The notes beneath the pieces were generated by a model that ran no database searches, was not told the DNA's origin, and saw only the letters and a program-made list of their open reading frames with translations. 64,000 nucleotides of DNA, taken from Limnohabitans sp. 63ED37-2. GTDB lineage: Bacteria > Pseudomonadota > Gammaproteobacteria > Burkholderiales > Burkholderiaceae_C. Below are positions 1 to 7,331 of this stretch, piece by piece; within the stretch, counting starts at the first letter, position 1, and each line of letters starts with the position of its first letter. Both the position numbers and the translations under genes were made by a program. The DNA is taken from assembly GCF_001412535.1 (NCBI RefSeq), contig NZ_CP011774.1, positions 1,731,501-1,795,500 on the forward strand, given 5' to 3'.

Positions 1-419
1 GAGAGCAGCGCCGCTTCGCAAGACAGCGCAGGCTCCAGCGCGTGGGCCTGGGCCGCCGAGAGTTTTTGCAAATCGTGCACGCCGTTGGCGGCCGCTTTGG
101 CCATGATGCCGTCCAGCGCCAGTACTTGCTCAGGAGTTGTGGCCACGATCAGCTTGCCCAACTGCTTGTGCGCCACGCCGCGCTCGGCGCAATAGACATA
201 GAGCATCTGTTTGCCTTGCACACACAGCCGCGCCTTGAGGGAGCCTGCCGGGTAATAAATGCCCGCGTGGATGACCTCGCTGTTGCGCGAGCTGGTGCCC
301 GTGCCAATGGCGTTTTCCGATTCGAGCACCAGCACCTCGCGGCCCGAGAGCGCGAGCGCCCGCCCCACAGCCAAGCCGACCACGCCGGCCCCGATAACCA
401 CAGCATCAACTTGTTCCAT
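1..419 (-). CDS. FAD-dependent oxidoreductase, DAO family, LhgO-like (partial; 3' end outside window)
   Basis: The gene reads leftward from an ATG at 419 and runs off the window, so only about 139 N-terminal residues are visible. They start with the FAD-binding Rossmann motif GAGVVGLAVGRALA (about residues 10-23), then an acidic residue ending the second strand (VLVLES). Next comes TSSRNSEVIHAGIYYP, a stretch typical of L-2-hydroxyglutarate oxidase (LhgO/YgaF) and related glycine-oxidase-like enzymes. These flavoproteins oxidise 2-hydroxy or amino acids and pass electrons to quinone or oxygen. The exact substrate cannot be assigned from the N-terminus. It is divergent from the SDR gene that follows. 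Confidence 0.8.
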   Translation of the reverse strand, partial: MEQVDAVVIGAGVVGLAVGRALALSGREVLVLESENAIGTGTSSRNSEVIHAGIYYPAGSLKARLCVQGKQMLYVYCAERGVAHKQLGKLIVATTPEQVLALDGIMAKAAANGVHDLQKLSAAQAHALEPALSCEAALL

Positions 420-532
420 GGGCAGCATTGTGGCGCAGGCTGGGCGCATCAACCGTTTGACTGACACCCGCAAGACAGACACACGGGCTGCCCACGGGCA
501 GACTGACCAACATTCATCAAGGAGACCGTTTC

Positions 533-1294
533 ATGTCGCTGTTCAATCTCAAAGGCAAAGTCGCCGTCGTCACTGGCTCCAGCCGGGGCATTGGTCGATC
601 GATTGCGCACCAGCTGGCCCAGCAAGGCGCTAAAGTTGTCGTGTCCAGCCGCAAGCAGGATGCCTGCGAAGTGGTGGTCAAGGAAATCCAGGCCGCAGGG
701 GGTGAGGCGATGGCGATTGCCGCCAGCATCTCCAGCAAAGAGCAACTGCAAAACCTGATCAACCAGACCCGCGCGGCCTGGGGGCCGATCGACATCCTGG
801 TGTGCAATGCGGCCACCAACCCCTATTACGGCCCCACCACAGGCATGAGCGATGAGGTGTTTGACAAGGTCATGCGCAACAACGTGCTGTCCAACACCTG
901 GCTGTGCACCATGGTCTACCCCGACATGAAAGCCAAAAAGGACGGTGCCATCGTCATCGTGTCGTCGATCGGTGGCCTGCACGGCTCGGCCATCATCGGG
1001 GCTTACAACATTTCCAAGGCGGCCGACATGCAGCTGGCGCGCAACCTGGCGGTGGAATGGGGCCCGGACAACATCCGCGTGAACTGCATCGCGCCGGGCC
1101 TGATCAAGACCGACTTTGCCAAGGCGCTGCACGAGGACCCGGTGCTGAGCGCCAAGTACAACAACGAGACGCCGCTGCGCCGCATGGGCGAGCCCGACGA
1201 CATTGGGGGTGTGGCGGTGTTTTTGGCCAGCCCGGCTGGGCAGTATGTGACGGGGCAGACCATCGTGGCGGATGGGGGGATGATGATTCGCTGA
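533..1294 (+). CDS. SDR family NAD(P)-dependent oxidoreductase
   Basis: A 253-residue classical short-chain dehydrogenase. The cofactor motif TGSSRGIG is at residues 14-21, NAA at 92-94, catalytic Ser at about 144-145, and the YxxxK pair is Tyr158/Lys162. The C-terminus has the usual IRVNCIAPGLIKTDFAK stretch. It resembles the DHRS4-like group, which reduces or oxidises carbonyl and hydroxyl groups of lipids or CoA esters; the substrate is unknown. A good ribosome site (AAGGAGA) lies 7 nt before the ATG. The last three codons and the stop lie inside a 61-bp sequence that is duplicated immediately downstream. Relatives often accompany the kinase/acyl-CoA dehydrogenase pair found here at 13.8-16.1 kb, so a functional link is possible. 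Confidence 0.93.
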   Translation: MSLFNLKGKVAVVTGSSRGIGRSIAHQLAQQGAKVVVSSRKQDACEVVVKEIQAAGGEAMAIAASISSKEQLQNLINQTRAAWGPIDILVCNAATNPYYGPTTGMSDEVFDKVMRNNVLSNTWLCTMVYPDMKAKKDGAIVIVSSIGGLHGSAIIGAYNISKAADMQLARNLAVEWGPDNIRVNCIAPGLIKTDFAKALHEDPVLSAKYNNETPLRRMGEPDDIGGVAVFLASPAGQYVTGQTIVADGGMMIR

Positions 1295-1407
1295 GTTTGC
1301 TTGGTGCTTCGGGTGCCGCTGAGCATGGGCTGGGGCCAGGCGCCTCATTCGCTGAATTTGATGGGTGCTTCGGATGCCGCAGAGCATGGGCTGGGGCAGG
1401 GCACTTC
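1286..1407. repeat. 61-bp tandem duplication at the 3' end of the SDR gene
   Basis: Two adjacent 61-bp units, 1286-1346 and 1347-1407, each begin ATTCGCTGA and share GGTGCTTCGG, TGCCGC and GCATGGGCTGGGG. They differ at scattered positions, so the duplication is not recent. The first unit contains the last codons and stop of the SDR gene. Each unit ends with the left arm of the hairpin element described at 1385-1448, so the duplication has copied half a palindrome. Confidence 0.8.
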
Positions 1408-1448
1408 ATGAGGGAGTACCCAAAATCGGTGCCCGGCCCCAGCCCATG
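1385..1448. repeat. Palindromic hairpin element, copy A (conserved loop)
   Basis: Arms 1386-1404 and 1429-1447 are 19 bp each and pair with one mismatch; one further C/G pair closes outside. The 24-nt loop (1405-1428) is, in reverse complement, 23/24 identical to the loop of copy B at 2261-2334 and includes TTGGGTACTCCCTCATGA. The two copies are inverted relative to each other and bracket sodB. This copy lies between the convergent SDR gene and sodB, so it could act as a bidirectional terminator, but a conserved loop is not needed for that. Confidence 0.8.
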
Positions 1449-1485
1449 ATCTGCTCAGTGGGTTAGCAAAATCCAGCGAAGAAAG

Positions 1486-1512
1486 AAAAAAGCCCGCATC
1501 AGCGGGCTTTTT
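1486..1512 (-). terminator. Rho-independent terminator of sodB
   Basis: The stem AGCCCGC/GCGGGCT (1491-1497 and 1502-1508) with loop ATCA is flanked by A and T runs, so it can serve both strands. It lies about 20 bp beyond the sodB stop codon (the gene reads leftward) and would also stop readthrough from the SDR side. Confidence 0.85.
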
Positions 1513-1531
1513 GACTTGGAGAGAACCTCGA

Positions 1532-2113
1532 TCAGCCGAAGTTCTTCTCAGCAAACGACCAGTTCACCAGCTTGTCGAGGAAGGTCTCAACGAACTTGGG
1601 ACGCATGTTGCGGTAGTCGATGTAGTAGGCGTGTTCCCAGACGTCCACAGTCAACAAGGCGGTGTCGCCTGTGGTCAGGGGGGTGCCAGCTGCGCCCATG
1701 TTGACGATGTCAACCGAACCGTCGGCTTTCTTGACCAGCCATGTCCAGCCGGAGCCGAAGTTGCCCACAGCGCTCTTGACGAAGGCTTCTTTGAACGCGG
1801 CGTAGCTGCCGAACTTGGCGTTGATGGCTGTGGCCAGTGCGCCTGTGGGCTCGCCGCCGCCGTTGGGCTTCATGCAGTTCCAGAAGAAGGTGTGGTTCCA
1901 GATTTGGGCCGAGTTGTTGTACACACCGCCGCTGGACTTTTTGATGATCTCTTCGAGGCTCATGCTCTCGAATTCAGTGCCTTTTTGCAGGTTGTTCAGG
2001 TTGACGACGTAAGCGTTGTGGTGCTTGCCGTGGTGGAACTCCAAGGTTTCCTGGCTGTAATGGGGAGCCAAAGCGTCAATCGCGTAAGGCAGTGCGGGCA
2101 AGGTATGTTCCAT
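1532..2113 (-). CDS. sodB: Superoxide dismutase [Fe]
   Basis: A 193-residue cytoplasmic superoxide dismutase, the usual family length. It converts superoxide to oxygen and hydrogen peroxide. All four metal ligands align with E. coli SodB numbering: His27 (EFHHGKHH), His74 (WNHTFFW), Asp157 and His161 (DVWEHAYY). The stretch NFGSGWTWLV is typical of the iron type. The start at 2113 (MEHTLPALPY) is preferred over an upstream ATG at 2158 because AAGGAC lies just before it and the protein then has normal length. The gene stands alone, with xseA upstream on the same strand and hairpin elements on both sides. Confidence 0.97.
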   Translation of the reverse strand: MEHTLPALPYAIDALAPHYSQETLEFHHGKHHNAYVVNLNNLQKGTEFESMSLEEIIKKSSGGVYNNSAQIWNHTFFWNCMKPNGGGEPTGALATAINAKFGSYAAFKEAFVKSAVGNFGSGWTWLVKKADGSVDIVNMGAAGTPLTTGDTALLTVDVWEHAYYIDYRNMRPKFVETFLDKLVNWSFAEKNFG

Positions 2114-2260
2114 GAGGATGTCCTTTTGTTGTTGCGGGTTGAAGGTAGACCCATGCATTTTAGGGGCTAGGCGATCGCCCTTTTGGGTGACAGGTCACTG
2201 CCCAAGGGCCTTGTTGGGGTCGACGAGGCCCATCACAGTCAACGCCCACACTGTCCACCG
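2114..2260. promoter_or_regulatory. sodB upstream region
   Basis: This non-coding stretch lies between the sodB start and hairpin element B. It should hold the sodB promoter, reading leftward. I cannot point to convincing -35 and -10 boxes or a clear Fur-type palindrome. No reading frame here looks like a gene. Confidence 0.3.
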
Positions 2261-2334
2261 CCGTGATGGGCTAGGGCCTGGGCACCGATTTTGGGTACTC
2301 CCTCATGAGGTGCCCAGGCCCCAGCCCATCACGG
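2261..2334. repeat. Palindromic hairpin element, copy B (25-bp stem, conserved loop)
   Basis: Arms 2261-2285 and 2310-2334 are 25 bp each and pair with a single mismatch. The 24-nt loop (2286-2309) contains TTGGGTACTCCCTCATGA. In inverse orientation the loop and inner stem match copy A at 1385-1448. It sits between the xseA stop and the sodB promoter region, both reading leftward. There is no downstream T-run, so it does not look like an ordinary intrinsic terminator. Confidence 0.85.
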
Positions 2335-2381
2335 CTCACCCTTAACGTCGTACCCGCAGAAATTGAAACCTACAACCCCAC

Positions 2382-3737
2382 TCAAGAAACAACCTTCAAA
2401 GGCACATCCCCATCCGCCAGCGTCGCCCGCACCGCCTGTCCCGGCTGAAACTGGTCAGCGTGGGTCAAAGCCTGGCCGCGATCATCGCTGAGCCAGGCAT
2501 AACCGCGCTCAAGCACCTGACGCGGGTCCACCGACGACAGACGCAAAGCGGCCCGCTCCAAGCGCTGGGCGCGTTGCGGCACTTGCTGAGCCCGGTTGAA
2601 AGCCAAACGATCGTTCAAGCGCTCCAACTGGTGGCCTTGGCCGACCAATTGAGTTCGCACGCCCGTCAACAAACGACTGGCCAAGCGGTCCAGCCACTGG
2701 CTGTGCTGCCCCAGCACAGCTTGTGGTCGCCCCAGCCGGGCCGCCACCGCGCTCAGGCGTTGGCTCTGGCGCTCTTGTTGACGGACCAAGCCCACACCCC
2801 AACGCGCCGCCACTGCGTCCAAACGTTGTGCCTGCCGGTCCTGCTGGCGAATCAAGCCCCTGCTCAGGCGTTGCTCCAGCACAGACAGGGCTTCGAGGCC
2901 CACACCCCGGTCGGTCGCAGCCATCTCGGCCGCCGCCGTGGGTGTCGGGGCACGCACATCGGCCACAAAATCGGCGATGGTGAAATCCGTCTCGTGGCCC
3001 ACGCCACAAATCAGCGGCACCGGACTTTGCGCGATCAAGCGCGCCAGATTTTCGTCGTTGAACGACCACAGGTCTTCCATCGAGCCCCCCCCACGCACAA
3101 GCAAGATCACGTCCACGGGCGGACACAGCGGGTTGTCTTCGGCCGTGAGGGCGTAGATGTTTTGCAATGCCTGCGCCAGAGTGGCCGCAGCGCCAGCACC
3201 CTGCACCAAGGCCGGGGCCATGAGCACCGGAATGTGCGGCACGCGCCGCTGCAAAGCGGTCACCACATCGTGCCAAGCGGCAGCGCCCAAAGACGTGACC
3301 ACGCCAATGGCACGGGGCTGGGCGGGCAAAGCGCGTTTGTGGGCGGGATCGAACAGGCCCTCGCCTTCGAGCTTGGCCTTGAGGCGCAAAAACTGCTCAA
3401 ACAGCGCGCCCTGCCCTGCACGCTCCATGGATTCGACAATCAGCTGCAGATCACCCCGGGCTTCGTACACGCCCAAGCGGCCACGCACCTCAACCAGTTC
3501 GCCATCTCGCGGGGCAAAGTCCATCAAGCCGGCGGCTCGCCGAAACATGGCGCAGCGGATCTGGCCCGTGTCGTCCTTGATGGAAAAATAACAATGCCCA
3601 CTTGCGGCGCGTGAAAACCCAGAAATCTCACCACGCACACTGACCGGATTGAACTGGGCATCCAAGCTATCGGCCACGGCGCGGCACAGCGCTGACACGG
3701 TCCAGGCTCGGGGCGATTTCATCACTTGAGGACTCAT
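2382..3737 (-). CDS. xseA: Exodeoxyribonuclease VII large subunit
   Basis: About 451 residues, normal for XseA, the catalytic subunit of a single-strand exonuclease that works with XseB; xseB is not in this window. The N-terminal OB-fold (about residues 10-105) has VRGEISGFSRAASGHCYFSIKD. The core has ITPxR-like AQPRAIGVVTSLGAAAWHD, VDVILLVRGGGSMEDLW and GVGHETDFTIADFVAD. The C-terminal helical part contains two near-identical segments of the form RQQ[DE]RQ[AS]QRL, an internal coiled-coil repeat. The ATG at 3737 is preferred over an upstream ATG because GACAAT ends 7 nt before it (3745-3750, minus strand), suggesting a leaderless start. Confidence 0.95.
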   Translation of the reverse strand: MSPQVMKSPRAWTVSALCRAVADSLDAQFNPVSVRGEISGFSRAASGHCYFSIKDDTGQIRCAMFRRAAGLMDFAPRDGELVEVRGRLGVYEARGDLQLIVESMERAGQGALFEQFLRLKAKLEGEGLFDPAHKRALPAQPRAIGVVTSLGAAAWHDVVTALQRRVPHIPVLMAPALVQGAGAAATLAQALQNIYALTAEDNPLCPPVDVILLVRGGGSMEDLWSFNDENLARLIAQSPVPLICGVGHETDFTIADFVADVRAPTPTAAAEMAATDRGVGLEALSVLEQRLSRGLIRQQDRQAQRLDAVAARWGVGLVRQQERQSQRLSAVAARLGRPQAVLGQHSQWLDRLASRLLTGVRTQLVGQGHQLERLNDRLAFNRAQQVPQRAQRLERAALRLSSVDPRQVLERGYAWLSDDRGQALTHADQFQPGQAVRATLADGDVPLKVVS

Positions 3738-4091
3738 CCGCACGATTGTCCTACAGCTTGTAGACGCGTTTCACAAAGCCGTTTGAGAAAGTCGTCCACA
3801 GGCTGCAGGCCAGTCATCTGTCGTGGCAAAAACACACCGTCATTTGCCGGCCAAAATTCAAGTCCTTGATTCAGTTGAATTTTTTCATATGCAATGCGTA
3901 TTTAAACATCTAGATATCAAACTTAACAATTCAAAAAATAAAACCAAGTCCAAACTTTTTCACAAAGTTATCCACAGCCCAGGCAAGGCCTTGTTTCTGT
4001 GTCGTCCTCCTGCCAAAAGCAAGCCTGCGGTTCGTGTCATCGTCCATAATCACGTGCTTTTGTCACTTTGTATCGCGAAGAAGGAACTGTT
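3738..4091. promoter_or_regulatory. Intergenic region between divergent xseA and exbB, AT-rich with a perfect DnaA box
   Basis: The stretch 3880-3965 is strikingly AT-rich compared with its surroundings. It is followed at 3968-3976 by TTATCCACA, the consensus DnaA box. It must contain the exbB promoter; CATAAT at 4046-4051 is a possible -10. No gene-like reading frame is seen. Confidence 0.5.
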
Positions 4092-4709
4092 TTGTTATCC
4101 ATCATTCAAGCCGCTGGATGGCCCATCTGGCCCCTTATTCTGTGCTCCGTTTTGGCTTTGGCCTTGATCATCGAGCGCCTGGTTCAGTTGCGCGCACACA
4201 AAGTCATGCCCCCCAAGACCCTGGAGCAGGCGGTTGAAATCTCCCGGCGTGGTGTTCCTTCCGAAGAAACGGTGCTCAAACTCGAGAACAAAGGCGTGCT
4301 CGGCCCCATCTTGGCCAGTGGACTGCGCTGCCTGCAAAAAAATCCCGAAGCTTCGGACGAGGACATCCGGGCCCACATGGAAATGGCAGGCCGACTGGCA
4401 GGGCGGCAACTGGAGCGCTATCTGACGGCCCTGGGCACCATCGCTTCCGCGGCCCCCTTGCTTGGCTTGCTTGGCACCGTGATTGGCATGATCGAGATTT
4501 TTGCAGCCCAGACAGCAGGCACCAGCCAACCCGCCCAGCTGGCCTACGGCATCTCGATTGCGCTGTACAACACCGCATTTGGTTTGATCGTGGCCATCCC
4601 GGCCCTCATGTTCTGGCGCTACTTCCGATCCTTGGTGGACAATATGCTGCTGACGATGGAGGTGGCCAGTGAGCAATTTGCCCGCCACCTGAGCCATTTG
4701 CGCACCTGA
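4092..4709 (+). CDS. exbB: MotA/TolQ/ExbB proton channel family protein
   Basis: An inner-membrane subunit of an ExbB-ExbD type proton channel that energises TonB-like outer-membrane transport. About 205 residues with three membrane segments: WPIWPLILCSVLALALIIE near the N-terminus, then ASAAPLLGLLGTVIGMIEIF and a third segment GISIALYNTAFGLIVAIPAL. The last two are the family signature. I prefer a TTG start at 4092 (LSIIQAAGW, matching how homologues begin), with AAGGAA 5-6 nt upstream. An in-frame ATG at 4068 would add eight unconserved residues. It is followed after 11 bp by exbD. TolQ is the alternative name, but the lpxK-kdsB context fits exbB in this group. Confidence 0.92.
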   Translation: MLSIIQAAGWPIWPLILCSVLALALIIERLVQLRAHKVMPPKTLEQAVEISRRGVPSEETVLKLENKGVLGPILASGLRCLQKNPEASDEDIRAHMEMAGRLAGRQLERYLTALGTIASAAPLLGLLGTVIGMIEIFAAQTAGTSQPAQLAYGISIALYNTAFGLIVAIPALMFWRYFRSLVDNMLLTMEVASEQFARHLSHLRT

Positions 4710-4720
4710 ACGGGTCCGAT

Positions 4721-5143
4721 GTGAACTTTAGAAAACGCACCCCCTCGGCCGAGCCCGAAATCAACCTCATCCCCTTCATCGATGTGTTGTTGGTGGTGCT
4801 CATCTTTTTGATGCTCACCACCACTTGGTCTCGCCTGACCGAAATCAACATGACCTTGCCTTTGGCAGACACCCAAAAGCAAAAAGACCGCCCCCAGCAG
4901 ATTGTCTTGTCGGTCAACGCCCAAGGCCAATATGCCGTGAACCAATCGCGCATTGAAGGCACTTCGGTCGCCGCTTTGGCTGCCGCTTTGGGGCCCTTAG
5001 CCTCCAAGGAAGTGACCTTGGTGATCAGCGCCGATGCGCAAGCCACCCACCAATCTGTGGTCAACGCCATGGAAGCCGCTCGCAGAACCGGGTTGTCGCA
5101 AATCACCTTTGCCACCCAATCACCTGAGCCCTCGGGCTCCTGA
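4721..5143 (+). CDS. exbD: Biopolymer transporter ExbD/TolR family
   Basis: A 140-residue inner-membrane protein with one N-terminal membrane helix and a periplasmic domain, normal for ExbD. The helix INLIPFIDVLLVVLIFLML holds the conserved proton-carrying Asp. It partners the ExbB channel just upstream to couple the proton motive force to TonB. It starts at GTG 4721. It is followed 6 bp later by lpxK, so the genes are likely co-transcribed. Confidence 0.93.
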   Translation: MNFRKRTPSAEPEINLIPFIDVLLVVLIFLMLTTTWSRLTEINMTLPLADTQKQKDRPQQIVLSVNAQGQYAVNQSRIEGTSVAALAAALGPLASKEVTLVISADAQATHQSVVNAMEAARRTGLSQITFATQSPEPSGS

Positions 5144-5149
5144 GGCCCC

Positions 5150-6142
5150 ATGAACCTGTCCACCTGGCTGCACCAGCATTTGCCGCAGGTCTGGACTTCG
5201 CGAGGGTTGTTCGCATGGCTGCTGCTTCCCCTTGCTGGCTTGCATGCTGCCCTGCTCAGGGTGCGCAGGCTGGTCTGGCACCTGGGCTGGCGGCAAGCCC
5301 ACCGCCTGCCGGTGCCGGTGATCGTTGTGGGCAATGTGGTGGCCGGTGGCGCGGGCAAAACCCCCTTGACCATGGCCTTGGTGCAGCACTTACAGCAACG
5401 GGGCTGGCAAGTGGGCGTGGTCTCACGCGGTCATGGCCGCAAGACACACGACACGCGAGCCGTGATGCCCGACAGCTTGCCCGCCGATGTGGGCGACGAG
5501 CCCTTGCTGATCCGTCAAATAACAGGCGCTCAAGTCTGGGTGGGCACCGACCGAGCTGAGGCCGGCCGCGCTTTGTTGCAAACCAACCCCGGCGTCAATA
5601 TGTTGGTGTGTGACGACGGGCTGCAACACTGGGGTTTGGCGCGAGACTTGGAAATCTGCGTCATGGACGAACGCGGCGTGGGCAACGGCTGGCTGCTCCC
5701 CGCTGGCCCTTTGCGTGAGCCCTGGCCCCGGGTGGTTGACCTGCTGCTGCACACCGGAGACAACGGCTTGCCGGGCGGCTTTGTGGCACAGCGCCAATTG
5801 GCCCCTGTGGCACACGATGCACAAGGCCGCAGCCAGGCTTTGTCCGGCTTGATCGGTCAGCCTGTCGATGCGGTGGCTGGCCTGGCAAGGCCTGAAGCGT
5901 TTTTTGCCATGCTGCGGGCAACCGGTCTGCAACTGCACCACACCACCGCCTTGCCCGACCATTTTGACTACGCGCACGGCGCACCGACCGCCACAGACCG
6001 CCCCTTGCTGTGCACCGAAAAAGACGCCGCCAAACTCTGGCAGCACCAGCCCCAGGCTTTGGCCGTGCCCTTGGTGCTGACACCCGAAGCCGCTTTTTGG
6101 CAAGCCCTGGACCAGCGGCTGGCCGAAAAACCCTTTTGCTGA
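5150..6142 (+). CDS. lpxK: Tetraacyldisaccharide 4'-kinase
   Basis: A 330-residue inner-membrane kinase that phosphorylates the 4' position of the lipid A disaccharide, the sixth step of Raetz-pathway lipid A synthesis. An N-terminal hydrophobic helix (about residues 17-36) precedes the P-loop GNVVAGGAGKTP at residues 61-72. Then come VVSRGHGRK and VGDEPLLI, both family hallmarks, and CDDGLQHWGLARDLEICVMD. Near the C-terminus is the stretch PDHFDYAHG. It lies in a chain with exbD, trm112 and kdsB, an arrangement usual in betaproteobacteria. Confidence 0.96.
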   Translation: MNLSTWLHQHLPQVWTSRGLFAWLLLPLAGLHAALLRVRRLVWHLGWRQAHRLPVPVIVVGNVVAGGAGKTPLTMALVQHLQQRGWQVGVVSRGHGRKTHDTRAVMPDSLPADVGDEPLLIRQITGAQVWVGTDRAEAGRALLQTNPGVNMLVCDDGLQHWGLARDLEICVMDERGVGNGWLLPAGPLREPWPRVVDLLLHTGDNGLPGGFVAQRQLAPVAHDAQGRSQALSGLIGQPVDAVAGLARPEAFFAMLRATGLQLHHTTALPDHFDYAHGAPTATDRPLLCTEKDAAKLWQHQPQALAVPLVLTPEAAFWQALDQRLAEKPFC

Positions 6143-6163
6143 AAGCCCCATCCGCAACGCTTA

Positions 6164-6182
6164 CAGGCACTGACAGTGCCTG
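6164..6182. other. Inverted repeat between lpxK and trm112
   Basis: CAGGCACT-GAC-AGTGCCTG, an 8-bp perfect stem with a 3-nt loop. It has no T-run, so it is not a classic terminator. It sits about 20 bp before a candidate -10 box (TATCAT, 6203-6208) and could be an operator or a transcript-processing hairpin. Confidence 0.5.
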
Positions 6183-6214
6183 ATCGCCTTGCCCTGCGCC
6201 GTTATCATTGCGCT

Positions 6215-6421
6215 ATGGACACCAAACTGCTTGAACTGCTGGTCTGCCCGGTCACCAAAGGACCACTGGATTTTGACCGCGAGACCCAGGAGCTGCTCTC
6301 TCGCAGCGCCCGGCTGGCCTACCCTGTGCGCAAGGGCATCCCCATCTTGCTCGAAAACGAAGCGCGCACCTTGAGCGACGAAGAAATCGACAAACTTGCC
6401 GCCTTGCGCCCCCCGCTCTGA
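6215..6421 (+). CDS. Trm112 family protein (YcaR-like)
   Basis: A 68-residue protein of the Trm112/YcaR family, usually found between lpxK and kdsB. In eukaryotes and archaea Trm112 activates methyltransferases; the bacterial role is not settled. LLELLVCPVTKGPLDF near the N-terminus is the zinc-ribbon region. Only one Cys of the usual CPxC pair remains, so zinc binding is doubtful. LAYPVRKGIPILLENEAR is the second conserved stretch. The ATG at 6215 is preferred over one at 6176 because it matches the family N-terminus. TATCAT ends 6 nt before this ATG. Confidence 0.92.
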   Translation: MDTKLLELLVCPVTKGPLDFDRETQELLSRSARLAYPVRKGIPILLENEARTLSDEEIDKLAALRPPL

Positions 6422-6431
6422 AAGCCCACGC

Positions 6432-7226
6432 ATGCGCCAGGCCCCCAACTCCAACGACTTCATCGTTTTGATCCCCGCACGCATGGCGTCCAGCCGGCTG
6501 CCGAACAAACCTTTGGCCGACATCGCTGGGCTCCCCATGGTCGTGCGGGTGGCTCAGCGCGCCATGCTGAGTCAAGCCCGCCAAGTGGTGGTGGCCGCCG
6601 ATGACGACCGCATCGTGGCCGCCTGCTCGGCCCATGGTGTGCAAGCCCTTTTGACACGGCAGGACCATGTCAGCGGCAGCGACCGTTTGGCCGAAGCTTG
6701 CCAACTGTTGGGCCTGAGCGATGAGGCTGTGGTGGTCAATGTGCAAGGCGACGAGCCCTTGATGGAGCCCAGCCTGATCGACCAAGTGGCGCAATTGCTC
6801 AGCGAGCGGCCCGAGGCCAGCATGAGCACAGCAGCCCACCCCATCAGCCAGTTGGCCGACTTCTGCAACCCCAATGTGGTCAAGGTGGTCACAGACGCTC
6901 GCCAGATGGCGCTGTACTTCAGCCGTGCGCCCATCGCCTGGTGGCGCGATGGGCAAAGTGCGGCGGATCCTGGCGGCGCGCAATTCACCGAACTGCCCAG
7001 CCCGGCCCCTCTGCGGCATGTGGGCATTTACGCCTACCGTGCGGGTTTTCTGGCGCAATTTCCACAACTGCCACCGGCCCCCATCGAGCAGCTGGAGTCC
7101 CTGGAGCAGCTGCGCGCCCTTTGGCACGGGCACCGCATTGCGGTGCACACCACCGAGCATGCCCCAGGTCCTGGGGTCGACACCCCCGAAGACCTGCAAC
7201 GCGTTCGCGCCCTGCTCGGCGCGTAA
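6432..7226 (+). CDS. kdsB: 3-deoxy-manno-octulosonate cytidylyltransferase
   Basis: The enzyme activates Kdo with CTP to CMP-Kdo for the lipopolysaccharide inner core, in the cytoplasm. It is about 264 residues from the ATG at 6432, close to the family norm. The nucleotide-binding motif IPARMASSRLPNKPLADIAG starts at about residue 14. VVNVQGDEPLMEP holds the metal-binding region, and GIYAYRAGFL and EQLRALWHGHRIAV are typical C-terminal motifs. An ATG at 6396 would overlap trm112 by 26 bp and adds unconserved residues. It works with lpxK just upstream in lipopolysaccharide assembly. Confidence 0.95.
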   Translation: MRQAPNSNDFIVLIPARMASSRLPNKPLADIAGLPMVVRVAQRAMLSQARQVVVAADDDRIVAACSAHGVQALLTRQDHVSGSDRLAEACQLLGLSDEAVVVNVQGDEPLMEPSLIDQVAQLLSERPEASMSTAAHPISQLADFCNPNVVKVVTDARQMALYFSRAPIAWWRDGQSAADPGGAQFTELPSPAPLRHVGIYAYRAGFLAQFPQLPPAPIEQLESLEQLRALWHGHRIAVHTTEHAPGPGVDTPEDLQRVRALLGA

Positions 7227-7331
7227 GCCTGGCAAGAGACTCGCGTGATATTCTCACTGCATTGTCTGCCTCACCGTGGGCCCCTTCGTGGCCCAGCAGA
7301 CCCACTCCATGACAAGCGATAAGGAACTTCC

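Noticed and set aside
3880..3976. AT-rich stretch plus DnaA box as a replication origin
   Set aside because: Only one perfect box, no box cluster and no dnaA, dnaN, gidA or parAB nearby. Ordinary promoter DNA with a stray box is more likely.
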